This document shows positions 16,605 through 24,846 of a stretch of 64,000 nt of DNA, piece by piece. Every line of letters begins with the position of its first letter. Positions within the stretch are counted from its first letter, which is position 1. This stretch comes from Methylacidimicrobium tartarophylax (GTDB lineage: Bacteria > Verrucomicrobiota > Verrucomicrobiia > Methylacidiphilales > Methylacidiphilaceae), in assembly GCF_902143375.2 (NCBI RefSeq), contig NZ_CABFVA020000114.1, forward strand, positions 1 through 64,000, given 5' to 3'. The notes beneath the pieces are model-generated. The model worked only from the letters and a program-made list of their open reading frames with translations, had not been told where the DNA came from and did no database searches. A program made the translations under genes and the position numbers.

Positions 16605-17615
16605 TCAAGGCTTCTGCCCGGGATAGGTCGCTGCAAAGTCGAGGAAATCCCCCACCACCCGGCAGAAGTCGGGGGCGAACGTCCGCTCCTCGTGGGACGA
16701 GTGGGGGATCACCCACCACCTTTTCGGCTCGGGGGCGGCATCGTAGATCTTATGCACGACGCCCACCGGCATCCGCCGGTCTTCCTCGGCCGCGATGACG
16801 AGGATCGGCACATGAATGTTTTGCGCCGCTTCCACGCAGTCGACCTTGCTCGGATCGAGCGAGTAGAGGCGCTCGAGCTCCCAGGAGACGAGATCGACGA
16901 AGGGAAAGGCGGGGAGGCCGAAGAAGAGCCGGGCATGGACGGCCATCGAGTTGCGCAGGTTGTCGAAGGGGGCGTCCGCGACTACCCCGCCGGCGCGTGG
17001 ATCTTCGGAAACGAAGCGCAAGGCGGTTACGGCGCCGAGGGAAGTGCCCCAGACCAAGGGGGAGGAGTAGCCCTTGCTCCCCAGCTCGTCCGTCCACGCC
17101 TTGAGATCGAGGGGCTCTTTCCAACCGAGGGTGGTCAGGGTCTTCTCGCTCTTCCCGTGGCCCCGGAGGTCGATCGCCAGCACGGGGAAGCCGAGTCGGT
17201 GGCCTAATACGATGTAGTTGATCTGGAATTCCTTGCTGGCCCCGAGGCCATGAACCACGATGAGGGGGGGCTTGCGGGGGGCCCCTTCGGCGGGAATGAA
17301 CCAGGCGGCGAGCTTGACGCCGTCTTCGCTGGTCGTCGTCCAGTCCTCGTAGGGGATGCCGGCCAGAGCCGGGGTGATGCTCAAGTAGCTGTGGGGCGGG
17401 ACGGTGACCGCGACCCGGGCGAGGGAGTCGATATACCATTTAAGCCCGGCGAGAAGGGAAGCGAGCAGCCCGATCAAGGCTACTCCCGCCAGGAGCATCT
17501 TTCTCTTGGCGAAGAAGGAGTTCGGCGGACCGGAGGGATCGGTCTTGCCCGCGGAAGGGGAATCGATCGGCTCCCTCATTCTCTCCCGTTCGCGGGAGGC
17601 GTCGCCTTCGAGCAT
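16605..17615 (-). CDS. Membrane-anchored alpha/beta hydrolase
   Basis: 336 residues. One N-terminal membrane segment (about 39-60) precedes an alpha/beta hydrolase domain. The likely triad is Ser192 in GTSLG, Asp279 in AAEEDRRMP and His308 in HSSHEE; the oxyanion region is VHGLGASKEF. The domain faces the periplasm if the anchor is a normal signal anchor. Substrate unknown; related proteins are described as lysophospholipase or peptidase-like. Lies 81 bp after accB. A start at 17579 is an alternative. Confidence 0.8.
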   Translation of the reverse strand: MLEGDASRERERMREPIDSPSAGKTDPSGPPNSFFAKRKMLLAGVALIGLLASLLAGLKWYIDSLARVAVTVPPHSYLSITPALAGIPYEDWTTTSEDGVKLAAWFIPAEGAPRKPPLIVVHGLGASKEFQINYIVLGHRLGFPVLAIDLRGHGKSEKTLTTLGWKEPLDLKAWTDELGSKGYSSPLVWGTSLGAVTALRFVSEDPRAGGVVADAPFDNLRNSMAVHARLFFGLPAFPFVDLVSWELERLYSLDPSKVDCVEAAQNIHVPILVIAAEEDRRMPVGVVHKIYDAAPEPKRWWVIPHSSHEERTFAPDFCRVVGDFLDFAATYPGQKP

Positions 17616-17696
17616 GGAAAGAGAGTCGTCGACGAGGAAAAGAAACGCAAGGGGTCGATTCGGAAGCGAACGGATCGTTCTCCGGAAGAACCGGAA

Positions 17697-18146
17697 TCAG
17701 GGTAGAGGGCGGACCCGGAAGAGGGGCCGGTCGAAATCGACGGCTTTGCCGTTCTCGGCCAGGACTTCGGTGATGACCCCGCGCATCTCGGCCTTGATCT
17801 CGTTCATCACCTTCATGGCTTCGATGATGCAGACGACCGTGTTTTCGTGCACCTCTTGGCCGACGTCGACGTAGGGGGCCGAATCGGGCGAGGGGGACCG
17901 GTAAAAGACCCCGACCATGGGGGAGCGGATTTCCCGGGAGACCTCGACCGAGGCAGCGGACAACTCCCTGGGTTTTTCCGGCGCGACGATCGAAGTCGGG
18001 GAGGCATAGATCATGTGCGGATGGGAGGCGACCGGCGGAGGCTCTTTCCGGAGCCGCAAGCGAAAGCCCTCCCGCTCCACCTCGATCTCCGAGAGGTTTC
18101 CTTTGGCCATCAACTCGATCAGTTCGGCAATTTCTTTGGTTTCCAT
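17697..18146 (-). CDS. accB: Acetyl-CoA carboxylase biotin carboxyl carrier protein
   Basis: 149 residues. C-terminal biotinyl domain with the lysine in EAMKVMNEI that carries biotin, N-terminal helical segment ETKEIAELIELMAK, and a variable linker, as in AccB. It shuttles CO2 from biotin carboxylase to the carboxyltransferase for malonyl-CoA. ATG at 18146 overlaps the end of holB by 28 bp. The usual partner accC does not follow; an alpha/beta hydrolase does. Confidence 0.94.
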   Translation of the reverse strand: METKEIAELIELMAKGNLSEIEVEREGFRLRLRKEPPPVASHPHMIYASPTSIVAPEKPRELSAASVEVSREIRSPMVGVFYRSPSPDSAPYVDVGQEVHENTVVCIIEAMKVMNEIKAEMRGVITEVLAENGKAVDFDRPLFRVRPLP

Positions 18147-19045
18147 GAAGACTCTTTCGCGTCGGACCCGTTCATCTTCGTCGACTCCTCGATCTCGAGG
18201 CAAGCTCGGGCATAGGCAAGCGACGGATCGAGACCCCCCCGAAGGTCTCGCAACAGCTCCTCGAGGAGGCGGATTTCCCGTCCGGGGACTCCTCCCGGCC
18301 CCGGGCCGGCTTCGCGCAGGCGCTGCTCTCTCGCATACGCTTCCTCGAGCCGGGACAAAAGCCGTTCGCGCCGGAGATCGACCGCCGACTCGACGAGGGC
18401 GGCTCGGATCTCCTCGGGCTCGCCCTGGTCGGCATCGCCGAGTTCGCTTTCGATCTCTTTGCGGATCTCCAGCAACGCGGTTTCCAGAATGGCCGCTCGC
18501 CGGAAGGCCCGCAGCAGGGGAGTTTGGCTAGCGGCGAACCAGTCGGCGAGAAACTTGGCTTCCCGCGGATCCGCCTGCTCCCGCGCCGCTCGATCGGCTT
18601 GAACGGTGAGCGGGATGCAGCGGGAAGAGATCGTAGGGAGAAGCATCTGGGGCTGGGTGCTGGTGAGCAAGATCACCACATCTTGTGGCGGCTCTTCCAG
18701 CGTTTTCAAGAAGGAGTTCGCCGCTTCTCCCCCTCCGAGACACATGCGCTCGGCATCGCAGACCAGCGCAACCCGAAAGCGGCTGCGATAGGGCTTGAGG
18801 GAGAGCATTTCCATGAGCTCCCGCATTCGTTCGATGGGAATCCGGCGCAGCCGCGACTCGGCCCTGGCAAGGTGGAAGTCCGGTTGGATCTCGGGACGGG
18901 GCCCGAGCAAAAGTTCGGCGATCCGCATCGCCAGCGCTTCGAGTTGGGAAGAGCTTGTCCCCAAGAGAAGGTAGGCGTGAGCGAGGCGATCGGACGCCAA
19001 GGCCTGCTGCAGGCGCAAGAGAATCGTCTCAGAGTCCAAAGACAT
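18119..19045 (-). CDS. holB: DNA polymerase III delta' subunit-like clamp loader protein
   Basis: 308 residues. Clamp-loader features: AHAYLLLG near the start, NSFLKTLEEPP near residue 110, and SRCIPL (SRC motif) near 140. The Walker A loop (GxxGxGKT) of the AAA+ domain is not recognisable: after LLLG the sequence is TSSSQLEALA. Delta' subunits need not hydrolyse ATP, so a degenerate P-loop fits. The gene directly follows tmk, a very common arrangement, and overlaps it by 17 bp. Confidence 0.85.
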   Translation of the reverse strand: MSLDSETILLRLQQALASDRLAHAYLLLGTSSSQLEALAMRIAELLLGPRPEIQPDFHLARAESRLRRIPIERMRELMEMLSLKPYRSRFRVALVCDAERMCLGGGEAANSFLKTLEEPPQDVVILLTSTQPQMLLPTISSRCIPLTVQADRAAREQADPREAKFLADWFAASQTPLLRAFRRAAILETALLEIRKEIESELGDADQGEPEEIRAALVESAVDLRRERLLSRLEEAYAREQRLREAGPGPGGVPGREIRLLEELLRDLRGGLDPSLAYARACLEIEESTKMNGSDAKESSWKPKKLPN

Positions 19046-19679
19046 GGCTCACGGCCTCCCAAATGCCCTCGGCGACCTCGTCCTCCGGCCGGCCGCCGTC
19101 GATCAGCCGGATCCGATCGGGCTCGAGGCGAGCCAAATCGTGATAGCTGCTGCGGACCCGCTCGAAGAACTCCGGCGGCTCCTGCTCGATCCGATCTCCC
19201 TGCGCGCTCTCCCGCTTGCGCCGGGCGAGGCGCGCCGCCGCCTCCGACAAGGGAAGGTCGAGGATAAAAGTCATCCCGGGAGAGAGGCCCGCGCAGGCCA
19301 GCTCATTGAGGGAGCGAAGAAGAACGGGAGAAAAGCCGCGGCCGCCCCCCTGGTAGGCGAGGGTGGAGTCGCTGAAGCGATCGGAAAGGACCCAGCAATC
19401 TCTGGCGAGGGCGGGACGGATCGTCTCGCGGACGAGCTGCGCCCGGCTGGCCAAAAAGAGGAAAAGCTCGGATTCCGGGGAGAGGGCGGGTTCGGGGGCC
19501 GACTCCTTGAGGAGCCGGCGCAGCCGTTCTCCCAGGGGAGTGCCTCCCGGCTCCCGGATCGTGAGAACCGGCTCTCCCAAGGAAAGCAGCCGGGTTTCGA
19601 GCCTCCGGATCTGGGTCGATTTGCCGGCACCCTCCGATCCCTCGAAGGTGATGAACCGAAGGGGCTTCGCTTGCATCAT
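19029..19679 (-). CDS. tmk: Thymidylate kinase
   Basis: 216 residues; phosphorylates dTMP to dTDP. P-loop FEGSEGAGKSTQ near residue 13, the DR motif in LSDRFSDSTLAYQG near 97, and the LID-type RRKRESAQGDRIE. ATGATG start overlaps the cysS stop (ATGA at 19679); either Met could be first. Neighbours holB and cysS support the assignment. Confidence 0.95.
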   Translation of the reverse strand: MMQAKPLRFITFEGSEGAGKSTQIRRLETRLLSLGEPVLTIREPGGTPLGERLRRLLKESAPEPALSPESELFLFLASRAQLVRETIRPALARDCWVLSDRFSDSTLAYQGGGRGFSPVLLRSLNELACAGLSPGMTFILDLPLSEAAARLARRKRESAQGDRIEQEPPEFFERVRSSYHDLARLEPDRIRLIDGGRPEDEVAEGIWEAVSHVFGL

Positions 19680-21073
19680 CGCCTCCGAAGCTCTTGCCCC
19701 TTGGGCGTGTCCCGAACGGTCCAGCCCTCTTGCTCGATCGCCTCGCGCAGGGAGTCGCTCTCTTTCCAGTCCTTCCGGCTTCTGGCGTCTGCGCGTCGGC
19801 CGGCCAGTTCCTGGACGAGGGAGGAGGGGGTGTCGAGCGGCTCCCCCAGCCCGAGCACCGAGTCGACGGCTTGCCAGATCGCCGGCAGGTTCGGCAGGGG
19901 CGCACCCAGATCCAGCGCGCGATTGGTCGCGCGGAGGAAGTCGAAGAAGTGGCCGAGCGCGTCGGGGAGGTTGAGATCCTCGGCCAGGGCGCCGCAGAAA
20001 GAGCTCAAGAGCGTTTCTCCTTCGGGCGTCGCGGCGGCGAATCTTTCGGCGGGGAGCGGCCGCCAGCGGGCCAGCCAGTCGTCGATTCGGTCGACGGCGG
20101 CTTTGGCGGCGGCGAGCGCATCCCACGTGAAGTTCAAAGTCTGGCGATAGTGGGCGGCCGTGAGCAGCAGGAAACGAAGATGCCGTCCGGTGTATCCCTT
20201 GGCCAGGACGTCGGCGACCGAATAGACGTTGCCGAGGGACTTCGACATTTTTTCCCCGTCGACGAGCACGTGGCTGCAGTGGAGCCAGACGTGAGCAAAC
20301 GCTTTCCCCGTGGCGCACCGGCTCTGGGCGATCTCGTTTTCATGGTGAGGAAAGACCAGATCGCTGCCTCCGCAGTGGATGTCGAACTCTTCCCCGAGAT
20401 AGTGCATGCTCATGGCGGAGCACTCGATATGCCAGCCGGGCCTTCCCCTTCCCCAGGGGGAGTCCCATCCGACCTCCCCATCCTCCGGCTTCCAGGCCTT
20501 CCAGAGTGCGAAATCGCCGACGCTCTCCTTGACGTACTCATCCTGCGCGATGCGCGCCCCCGGCTGGAGTCCCCGGCGGTCGAGATGGGCGAGCCTCCCG
20601 TAATCCGGGAAGGAGTCGATCCGGAAGTAGACCGAGCGGTCCTCTCCCACGTAGGCGTGCCCGTTTTGCAGCAGCTTTTCGATCAGGGCGATCATCAGCC
20701 CGATATGGTCGGTCGCCTTCGGCCGCCGATCCGGCAGCAGGATATGGAGGGTCTTCATGTCCTGCTCGAAGAGGTCGATATATCGGCTCGTGAACTCGCG
20801 CAGAGGCAGGGATGCCGCCTGCGCCGCGGCGATCGTCTTATCGTCCACGTCGGTATAGTTCATGACCTGCTCGGGCTCGAATCCGAAGAGAGCGAGCACC
20901 CGACGGAGCAGGTCGACAAAGAGAAAGGTTCGAAAGTTTCCGATGTGGGCGCGTCCGTAGACCGTCGGTCCGCAGGCGTAAATCCGAACCTTGGGAGGGG
21001 CGATCGGCCGAAACTCTTCGAGGGTTCGTGAAAAGGTGTTGAAGAGATGAAGAGGGCTGCGGCAGTGCGTCAT
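19676..21073 (-). CDS. cysS: Cysteinyl-tRNA synthetase
   Basis: 465 residues, normal length. Class I signatures: GRAHIGNFRT (HIGH-like, near residue 38) and KMSKSLGN near 270. Zinc ligands appear in YACGPTVY, HIECSAMS and HHENE. The ATG at 21073 overlaps the upstream reductase stop by 4 bp (ATGA). The frame is open farther upstream but overlaps that gene. Confidence 0.96.
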   Translation of the reverse strand: MTHCRSPLHLFNTFSRTLEEFRPIAPPKVRIYACGPTVYGRAHIGNFRTFLFVDLLRRVLALFGFEPEQVMNYTDVDDKTIAAAQAASLPLREFTSRYIDLFEQDMKTLHILLPDRRPKATDHIGLMIALIEKLLQNGHAYVGEDRSVYFRIDSFPDYGRLAHLDRRGLQPGARIAQDEYVKESVGDFALWKAWKPEDGEVGWDSPWGRGRPGWHIECSAMSMHYLGEEFDIHCGGSDLVFPHHENEIAQSRCATGKAFAHVWLHCSHVLVDGEKMSKSLGNVYSVADVLAKGYTGRHLRFLLLTAAHYRQTLNFTWDALAAAKAAVDRIDDWLARWRPLPAERFAAATPEGETLLSSFCGALAEDLNLPDALGHFFDFLRATNRALDLGAPLPNLPAIWQAVDSVLGLGEPLDTPSSLVQELAGRRADARSRKDWKESDSLREAIEQEGWTVRDTPKGQELRRR

Positions 21074-22530
21074 GGGGTGGAGGGCCGCGGGTGCGGCGAT
21101 GGCGGGAGAATCTGCGGGGAAGCGGCGACCCGCCGGGCGATCTCTTCGGCCGGATAGGTCAGGATTTCGGAAAGGGTCGGATGGTAGTGGGGCAGCCGGT
21201 ACAGGTCTTCCGCGGTGGCATGGACGGAGAGCAGAGCGACGAGCTCGTGGATCAGCTCCGAGGCCTCCGGTCCCGCGATGCCGGCACCGAGCAGCTCGCC
21301 CCTCTGAGGCTCCGCGAGCAGCTTGACGAAGCCTCGCGTGGCTCCCTTGAGGAGCGCCTTTCCGTGATCGGCAAAGGGATAGCGCGCCACCAAGACGGGC
21401 CGGCCGGACTGGTGCGCCGCTGCCTCGGTCAGTCCGAGGCGGGCCACTTCGGGCTCGGTGAAGACGATCTCCATCGTGAGCCGGTAGTCCATCTGCCGAA
21501 ACGGCGCGCCTCTTCCCAGGGCCAGGCGCGCGGCGTTTTCCCCGGCCACCTCGCCTTGGAGCACGGCGATATGAACGACCTCTTCGATTCCAGCGAAGTC
21601 GCCCGCGGCAAAGAGGTGCGGCACGCTTGTCCTCATCTGGAGGTCGACCACGGGAGCTTTCTCGCGGCACTCGATCCCGGCGGCGGGGAGGTGCAGGCCT
21701 TCCCGGGCGGGAGTTCGTCCCGTCGCCAGGAAGATCTCCTCTGCGACCAGCTCGTGGACCGCTCCGTGCTGGACGAGACGGAGCCGCTTTTCCTTCCCGC
21801 TCCTGCCTGCGGAAACCAGCGAAGCGTTCGTGAACAGCTCGATGCCCTCATCCCGAAACGCTTCTTCTAAGACGAGCGCAAGATCGGAATCAAACCGTTT
21901 CAGGATCCGAGGTCCCCGCTGGACGAGGCGGACGCCGACGCCGAGCCGTCCGAAGAACTGTGCGTACTCGACGGCGACGGGGCCGCCCCCGAGGACGATC
22001 AGGCTCTGGGGAAGCTCCGTTTGCCGGAGCACGGTATTGCTGTCCCAAAATCCGATCTCCGCAAGTTCCGGCAGCGGGGGATGGCTGATCCGGGATCCCG
22101 CGGCGATCACGAAGGTTTTGGCGCGCAGGATGCTTTTTTGACCATCGGGATAGGCGAGCGCGACTTGGTGTGGATCGAGAAACGAGGCGTGAGCGCGAAT
22201 GAGCTGAAATCCGCCCTGGGTTAGCTCCTTTTGCCGATCGGCGGCAAACTCCGAGACGAGGCGGTGCGTCCGGGCCATGATCGCGGGAAAGTCAGCCCGG
22301 ACCGGCTGCGTCTGCAGGCCGAATTGGTCCGCCTCTCGAATCGTGTGCCACCTCCGGCTGGCTTCCAGCAGGGCCTTGGTCGGCATGCAGCCGGCGAGGA
22401 TGCAGAGACCGCCCAGCCGCTCAGCGCCCTCCACCAGAGCCGTGCGGGCGCCCATGGCCGCCGCCGTCCTTGCGGCGGCGAATCCGGCGCTGCCGCCGCC
22501 GATCACGGCTACATCAAAGAGGGGCTCCAT
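21070..22530 (-). CDS. FAD-dependent pyridine nucleotide-disulfide oxidoreductase
   Basis: 486 residues. N-terminal FAD fold DVAVIGGGSAGFAAARTAA, redox disulfide C-x4-C in GGLCILAGCMPTK, NAD fold IVLGGGPVAVEYAQ near residue 178, second FAD motif LFAAGDFAG near 310, and the dimer-interface HYHPTLSEIL near the C-terminus. It belongs to the dihydrolipoamide dehydrogenase/mercuric reductase/glutathione reductase family. No heavy-metal domain or 2-oxoacid dehydrogenase genes are near, so the substrate is open. ATGA overlap with cysS. Confidence 0.85.
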   Translation of the reverse strand: MEPLFDVAVIGGGSAGFAAARTAAAMGARTALVEGAERLGGLCILAGCMPTKALLEASRRWHTIREADQFGLQTQPVRADFPAIMARTHRLVSEFAADRQKELTQGGFQLIRAHASFLDPHQVALAYPDGQKSILRAKTFVIAAGSRISHPPLPELAEIGFWDSNTVLRQTELPQSLIVLGGGPVAVEYAQFFGRLGVGVRLVQRGPRILKRFDSDLALVLEEAFRDEGIELFTNASLVSAGRSGKEKRLRLVQHGAVHELVAEEIFLATGRTPAREGLHLPAAGIECREKAPVVDLQMRTSVPHLFAAGDFAGIEEVVHIAVLQGEVAGENAARLALGRGAPFRQMDYRLTMEIVFTEPEVARLGLTEAAAHQSGRPVLVARYPFADHGKALLKGATRGFVKLLAEPQRGELLGAGIAGPEASELIHELVALLSVHATAEDLYRLPHYHPTLSEILTYPAEEIARRVAASPQILPPSPHPRPSTP

Positions 22531-22611
22531 GTCTGTCCACCGTTGTTTTCCCTGTCCGGCCATCTTGTCCGGGTGACCATTCCCTTGCTCGGGTCCCAAA
22601 CCAGGGTGCGG

Positions 22612-23304
22612 CTACGAGCGGCCCTCGACGAGAGCAAGAAGCGGCTCGAACTGCTCCAGATCCGGCAAAAGCATCGTGGGACGGCAGCCGGCGAGTTCGG
22701 CCAGGGAATAGCCTCCCGTGGCCACGGCGATGGAATAGGCGCCGATCGCCTGGGCGCAAAGCACATCGTGCGGGGTGTCGCCGATCAGGAAGACCTGCCG
22801 GGCCGAGAGCTCCTCTCCCCACCGCTCTCGCAGAAGCTGCATCGCGGATCGGGCGAGTTCATTCCGGCACTCCCAGCGGTCGCCGAAGGCGCCGAACGAG
22901 AAGAAGCGCTCCAACCCGAAGTGCGCCAGCTTGATCCGGGCGCCGCGCTCGAAATTCCCCGTGAGAAGCCCCTGGCGCCATCCGGCTCTCTCTTGGATCG
23001 CCGAAAGCAGCCGCTCCACTCCGGGGTAGACGCGGCCCGAAGAGCGTGAGATCTCTTCCTGCAGATACTGCAGGTAACGGTTGCGAAACCGAGTGAGGTT
23101 TTCCTCGGACCAGGGGATCTGGAACCGGGTGAAGATCTGCCGGACGATCAAGGAATCGGTTCGCCCCCGGTAATCGAGCTCCGCAAGCGAAAGTTCCTGT
23201 CCATGGAGTTCGCGTGCGGTACGCACAATGGCCGTCACCCCCGCCCCTCCGCTCTCCAGGAGGGTCCCGTCGATATCCCAAAGAATGATCCGGAGCGTCG
23301 TCAT
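22612..23304 (-). CDS. HAD-family phosphatase, phosphoglycolate phosphatase-like
   Basis: 230 residues. HAD motifs: DIDGTLLESG (I, near residue 10), LLTGN (II, near 115) and GDTPHDVLCA (IV, near 175), with a helical cap between I and II. Closest type is phosphoglycolate phosphatase/beta-phosphoglucomutase-like; substrate cannot be assigned. Lies between fabI and the disulfide reductase on the same strand. Confidence 0.82.
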   Translation of the reverse strand: MTTLRIILWDIDGTLLESGGAGVTAIVRTARELHGQELSLAELDYRGRTDSLIVRQIFTRFQIPWSEENLTRFRNRYLQYLQEEISRSSGRVYPGVERLLSAIQERAGWRQGLLTGNFERGARIKLAHFGLERFFSFGAFGDRWECRNELARSAMQLLRERWGEELSARQVFLIGDTPHDVLCAQAIGAYSIAVATGGYSLAELAGCRPTMLLPDLEQFEPLLALVEGRS

Positions 23305-23331
23305 CTTCCGTGCAAAACTGGAGCCGACGGG

Positions 23332-24108
23332 CTACGCGCCCAGGATGGAATAGCCGCAATCCAGGTAGATCGTCTGCCCGGTGATCGCGCCCGCGCCCTC
23401 GCTGGCGAGGAAGAGGGCCGTGGCGCCCACTTCCGCAAGGTCGACGGGCTTCCGCAAGGGGGCGGTCTCCTGATGGTGTTTGAGCATCTGGGTGAAGCCC
23501 GAGATGCCACGGGCGGCAAGCGTATTGACCGGTCCCGGGCTCAGGGCGTTGACCCGGATCCCCTGAGGGCCCAGCTCGTAGGCCAGATACCGGACCGAGG
23601 CCTCCAAGGCCGCCTTGGCGGTTCCCATGATGTGATATTGAGGAGTCACCTTTTCGGCCCCGTAATAGCTGAGGGTGAGGAGGAGCCCCCCTCGAGACAT
23701 CCGCCGCTTCACGTGCCCGGCGATCGCCAGAAAGGAATAGACGCTGATGTCGAAGGTCACCCGGAAGTCGTCGCGCTTGACCTCGGAAAGCTCGTGCTCG
23801 AGCGCGTCCTTGGGCGAAAAGGCGACGCTATGGAGGACGAGATCGATGGTCGGCGCTACACGGGCGACTTCGGAAAAAAACGATTCGAGTTGCGCATCCT
23901 CGGCGAGGTCGCAGCAGAAGACCTTCCCGGGCTTCGGGAGGGATTCCGCGAGCTCTTCGACATTCTTGCGCAGCCGTTCTCCCTGGCAGCCGAGGATCAG
24001 CGACGCACCCTCGGCGCTCCATGCCTGGGCGATCGACCAGGCGAGGCTCCGCTTGTTGGCGACGCCAAAAACGAGGGCGGTTTTGCCTTCCAGAATTCCC
24101 TGGTTCAT
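23332..24108 (-). CDS. fabI: Enoyl-[acyl-carrier-protein] reductase (NADH)
   Basis: 258 residues; last reductive step of each fatty acid elongation cycle. FabI features: GVANKRSLAWSIAQ at the cofactor site, SVAF near residue 94, and the catalytic Tyr-x6-Lys in YYGAEKVTPQYHIMGTAKAA. C-terminal GQTIYLDCGYSILG is typical. Confidence 0.95.
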   Translation of the reverse strand: MNQGILEGKTALVFGVANKRSLAWSIAQAWSAEGASLILGCQGERLRKNVEELAESLPKPGKVFCCDLAEDAQLESFFSEVARVAPTIDLVLHSVAFSPKDALEHELSEVKRDDFRVTFDISVYSFLAIAGHVKRRMSRGGLLLTLSYYGAEKVTPQYHIMGTAKAALEASVRYLAYELGPQGIRVNALSPGPVNTLAARGISGFTQMLKHHQETAPLRKPVDLAEVGATALFLASEGAGAITGQTIYLDCGYSILGA

Positions 24109-24204
24109 TGCCTTTCAAAGAAGCCCGCGCCTTCTCAAAAGTCACGATCTTTTCTCGGGAAAGGAGAATCGATGGACCCCGGTGTTCGGGAGCGGGAGGA
24201 GCTC

Positions 24205-24846
24205 CTACGGGCCTTCCTCCCGGAGGAAGGGGTTGGTCTCGCGCTCGACGCCGATGGTCGTCGGCCGGCCGTGACCGGGGTAGACCGTGGTTTGCGGGGG
24301 CAGGGGAAGCAGGTAGCGACGAATGCCCTCCAGGAGATCTTGGCGGGAGCCTCCGGGGATGTCCCAGCGGCCGACGCCGCCTGCGAAGAGGATGTCGCCG
24401 CCAAAGAGGCGGGCGCAGCGAGGCTCGTAGTAGGCGACGCTGCCGGGGCAGTGGCCTGGAATGTGGTAGAGGATGAATTCATGGCCGCTGCAGCCCCAGC
24501 GGACGAGGCCGTGAGGGGGCAGGGGGAGCGGGGTCAACTGCTCGAGCGGCGCGCACTTCCCGGGAATGCCGTAGTTCTGATAGCCGATGGGATGACGCAG
24601 GATGGGAAGGTCGGCCGGATGGCCGTAGGCCACGGCTCGGTGTTCGGAAACGAGCTGTGCCGCATCCCAGATATGGTCGAAATGGCCGTGGGTGAGAAGG
24701 AGGGTTTCGACGCGCATCTTCTTCTCCCGCAGGAAGGCGGCGATTCCTTGCGGCGCATCGACGCAGACCCATCCCTCCTCGCCAGGGAAGAGGTAGGCGT
24801 TGGTCTGGAGAGGGCCGCCAACGAAGGTCTGAAGCTCCTGGTTCAT
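24205..24846 (-). CDS. Metallo-beta-lactamase-fold hydrolase, glyoxalase II-like
   Basis: 213 residues. Metal-binding motif THGHFDHIWD near residue 53, later HIPGHCPGS near 130, FGGDILFAGG near 150 and VYPGHGRPT near 190: a complete two-metal site of the glyoxalase II/YcbL group. Substrate unknown. The ATG at 24846 overlaps the GH1 stop (ATGA). Confidence 0.85.
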   Translation of the reverse strand: MNQELQTFVGGPLQTNAYLFPGEEGWVCVDAPQGIAAFLREKKMRVETLLLTHGHFDHIWDAAQLVSEHRAVAYGHPADLPILRHPIGYQNYGIPGKCAPLEQLTPLPLPPHGLVRWGCSGHEFILYHIPGHCPGSVAYYEPRCARLFGGDILFAGGVGRWDIPGGSRQDLLEGIRRYLLPLPPQTTVYPGHGRPTTIGVERETNPFLREEGP

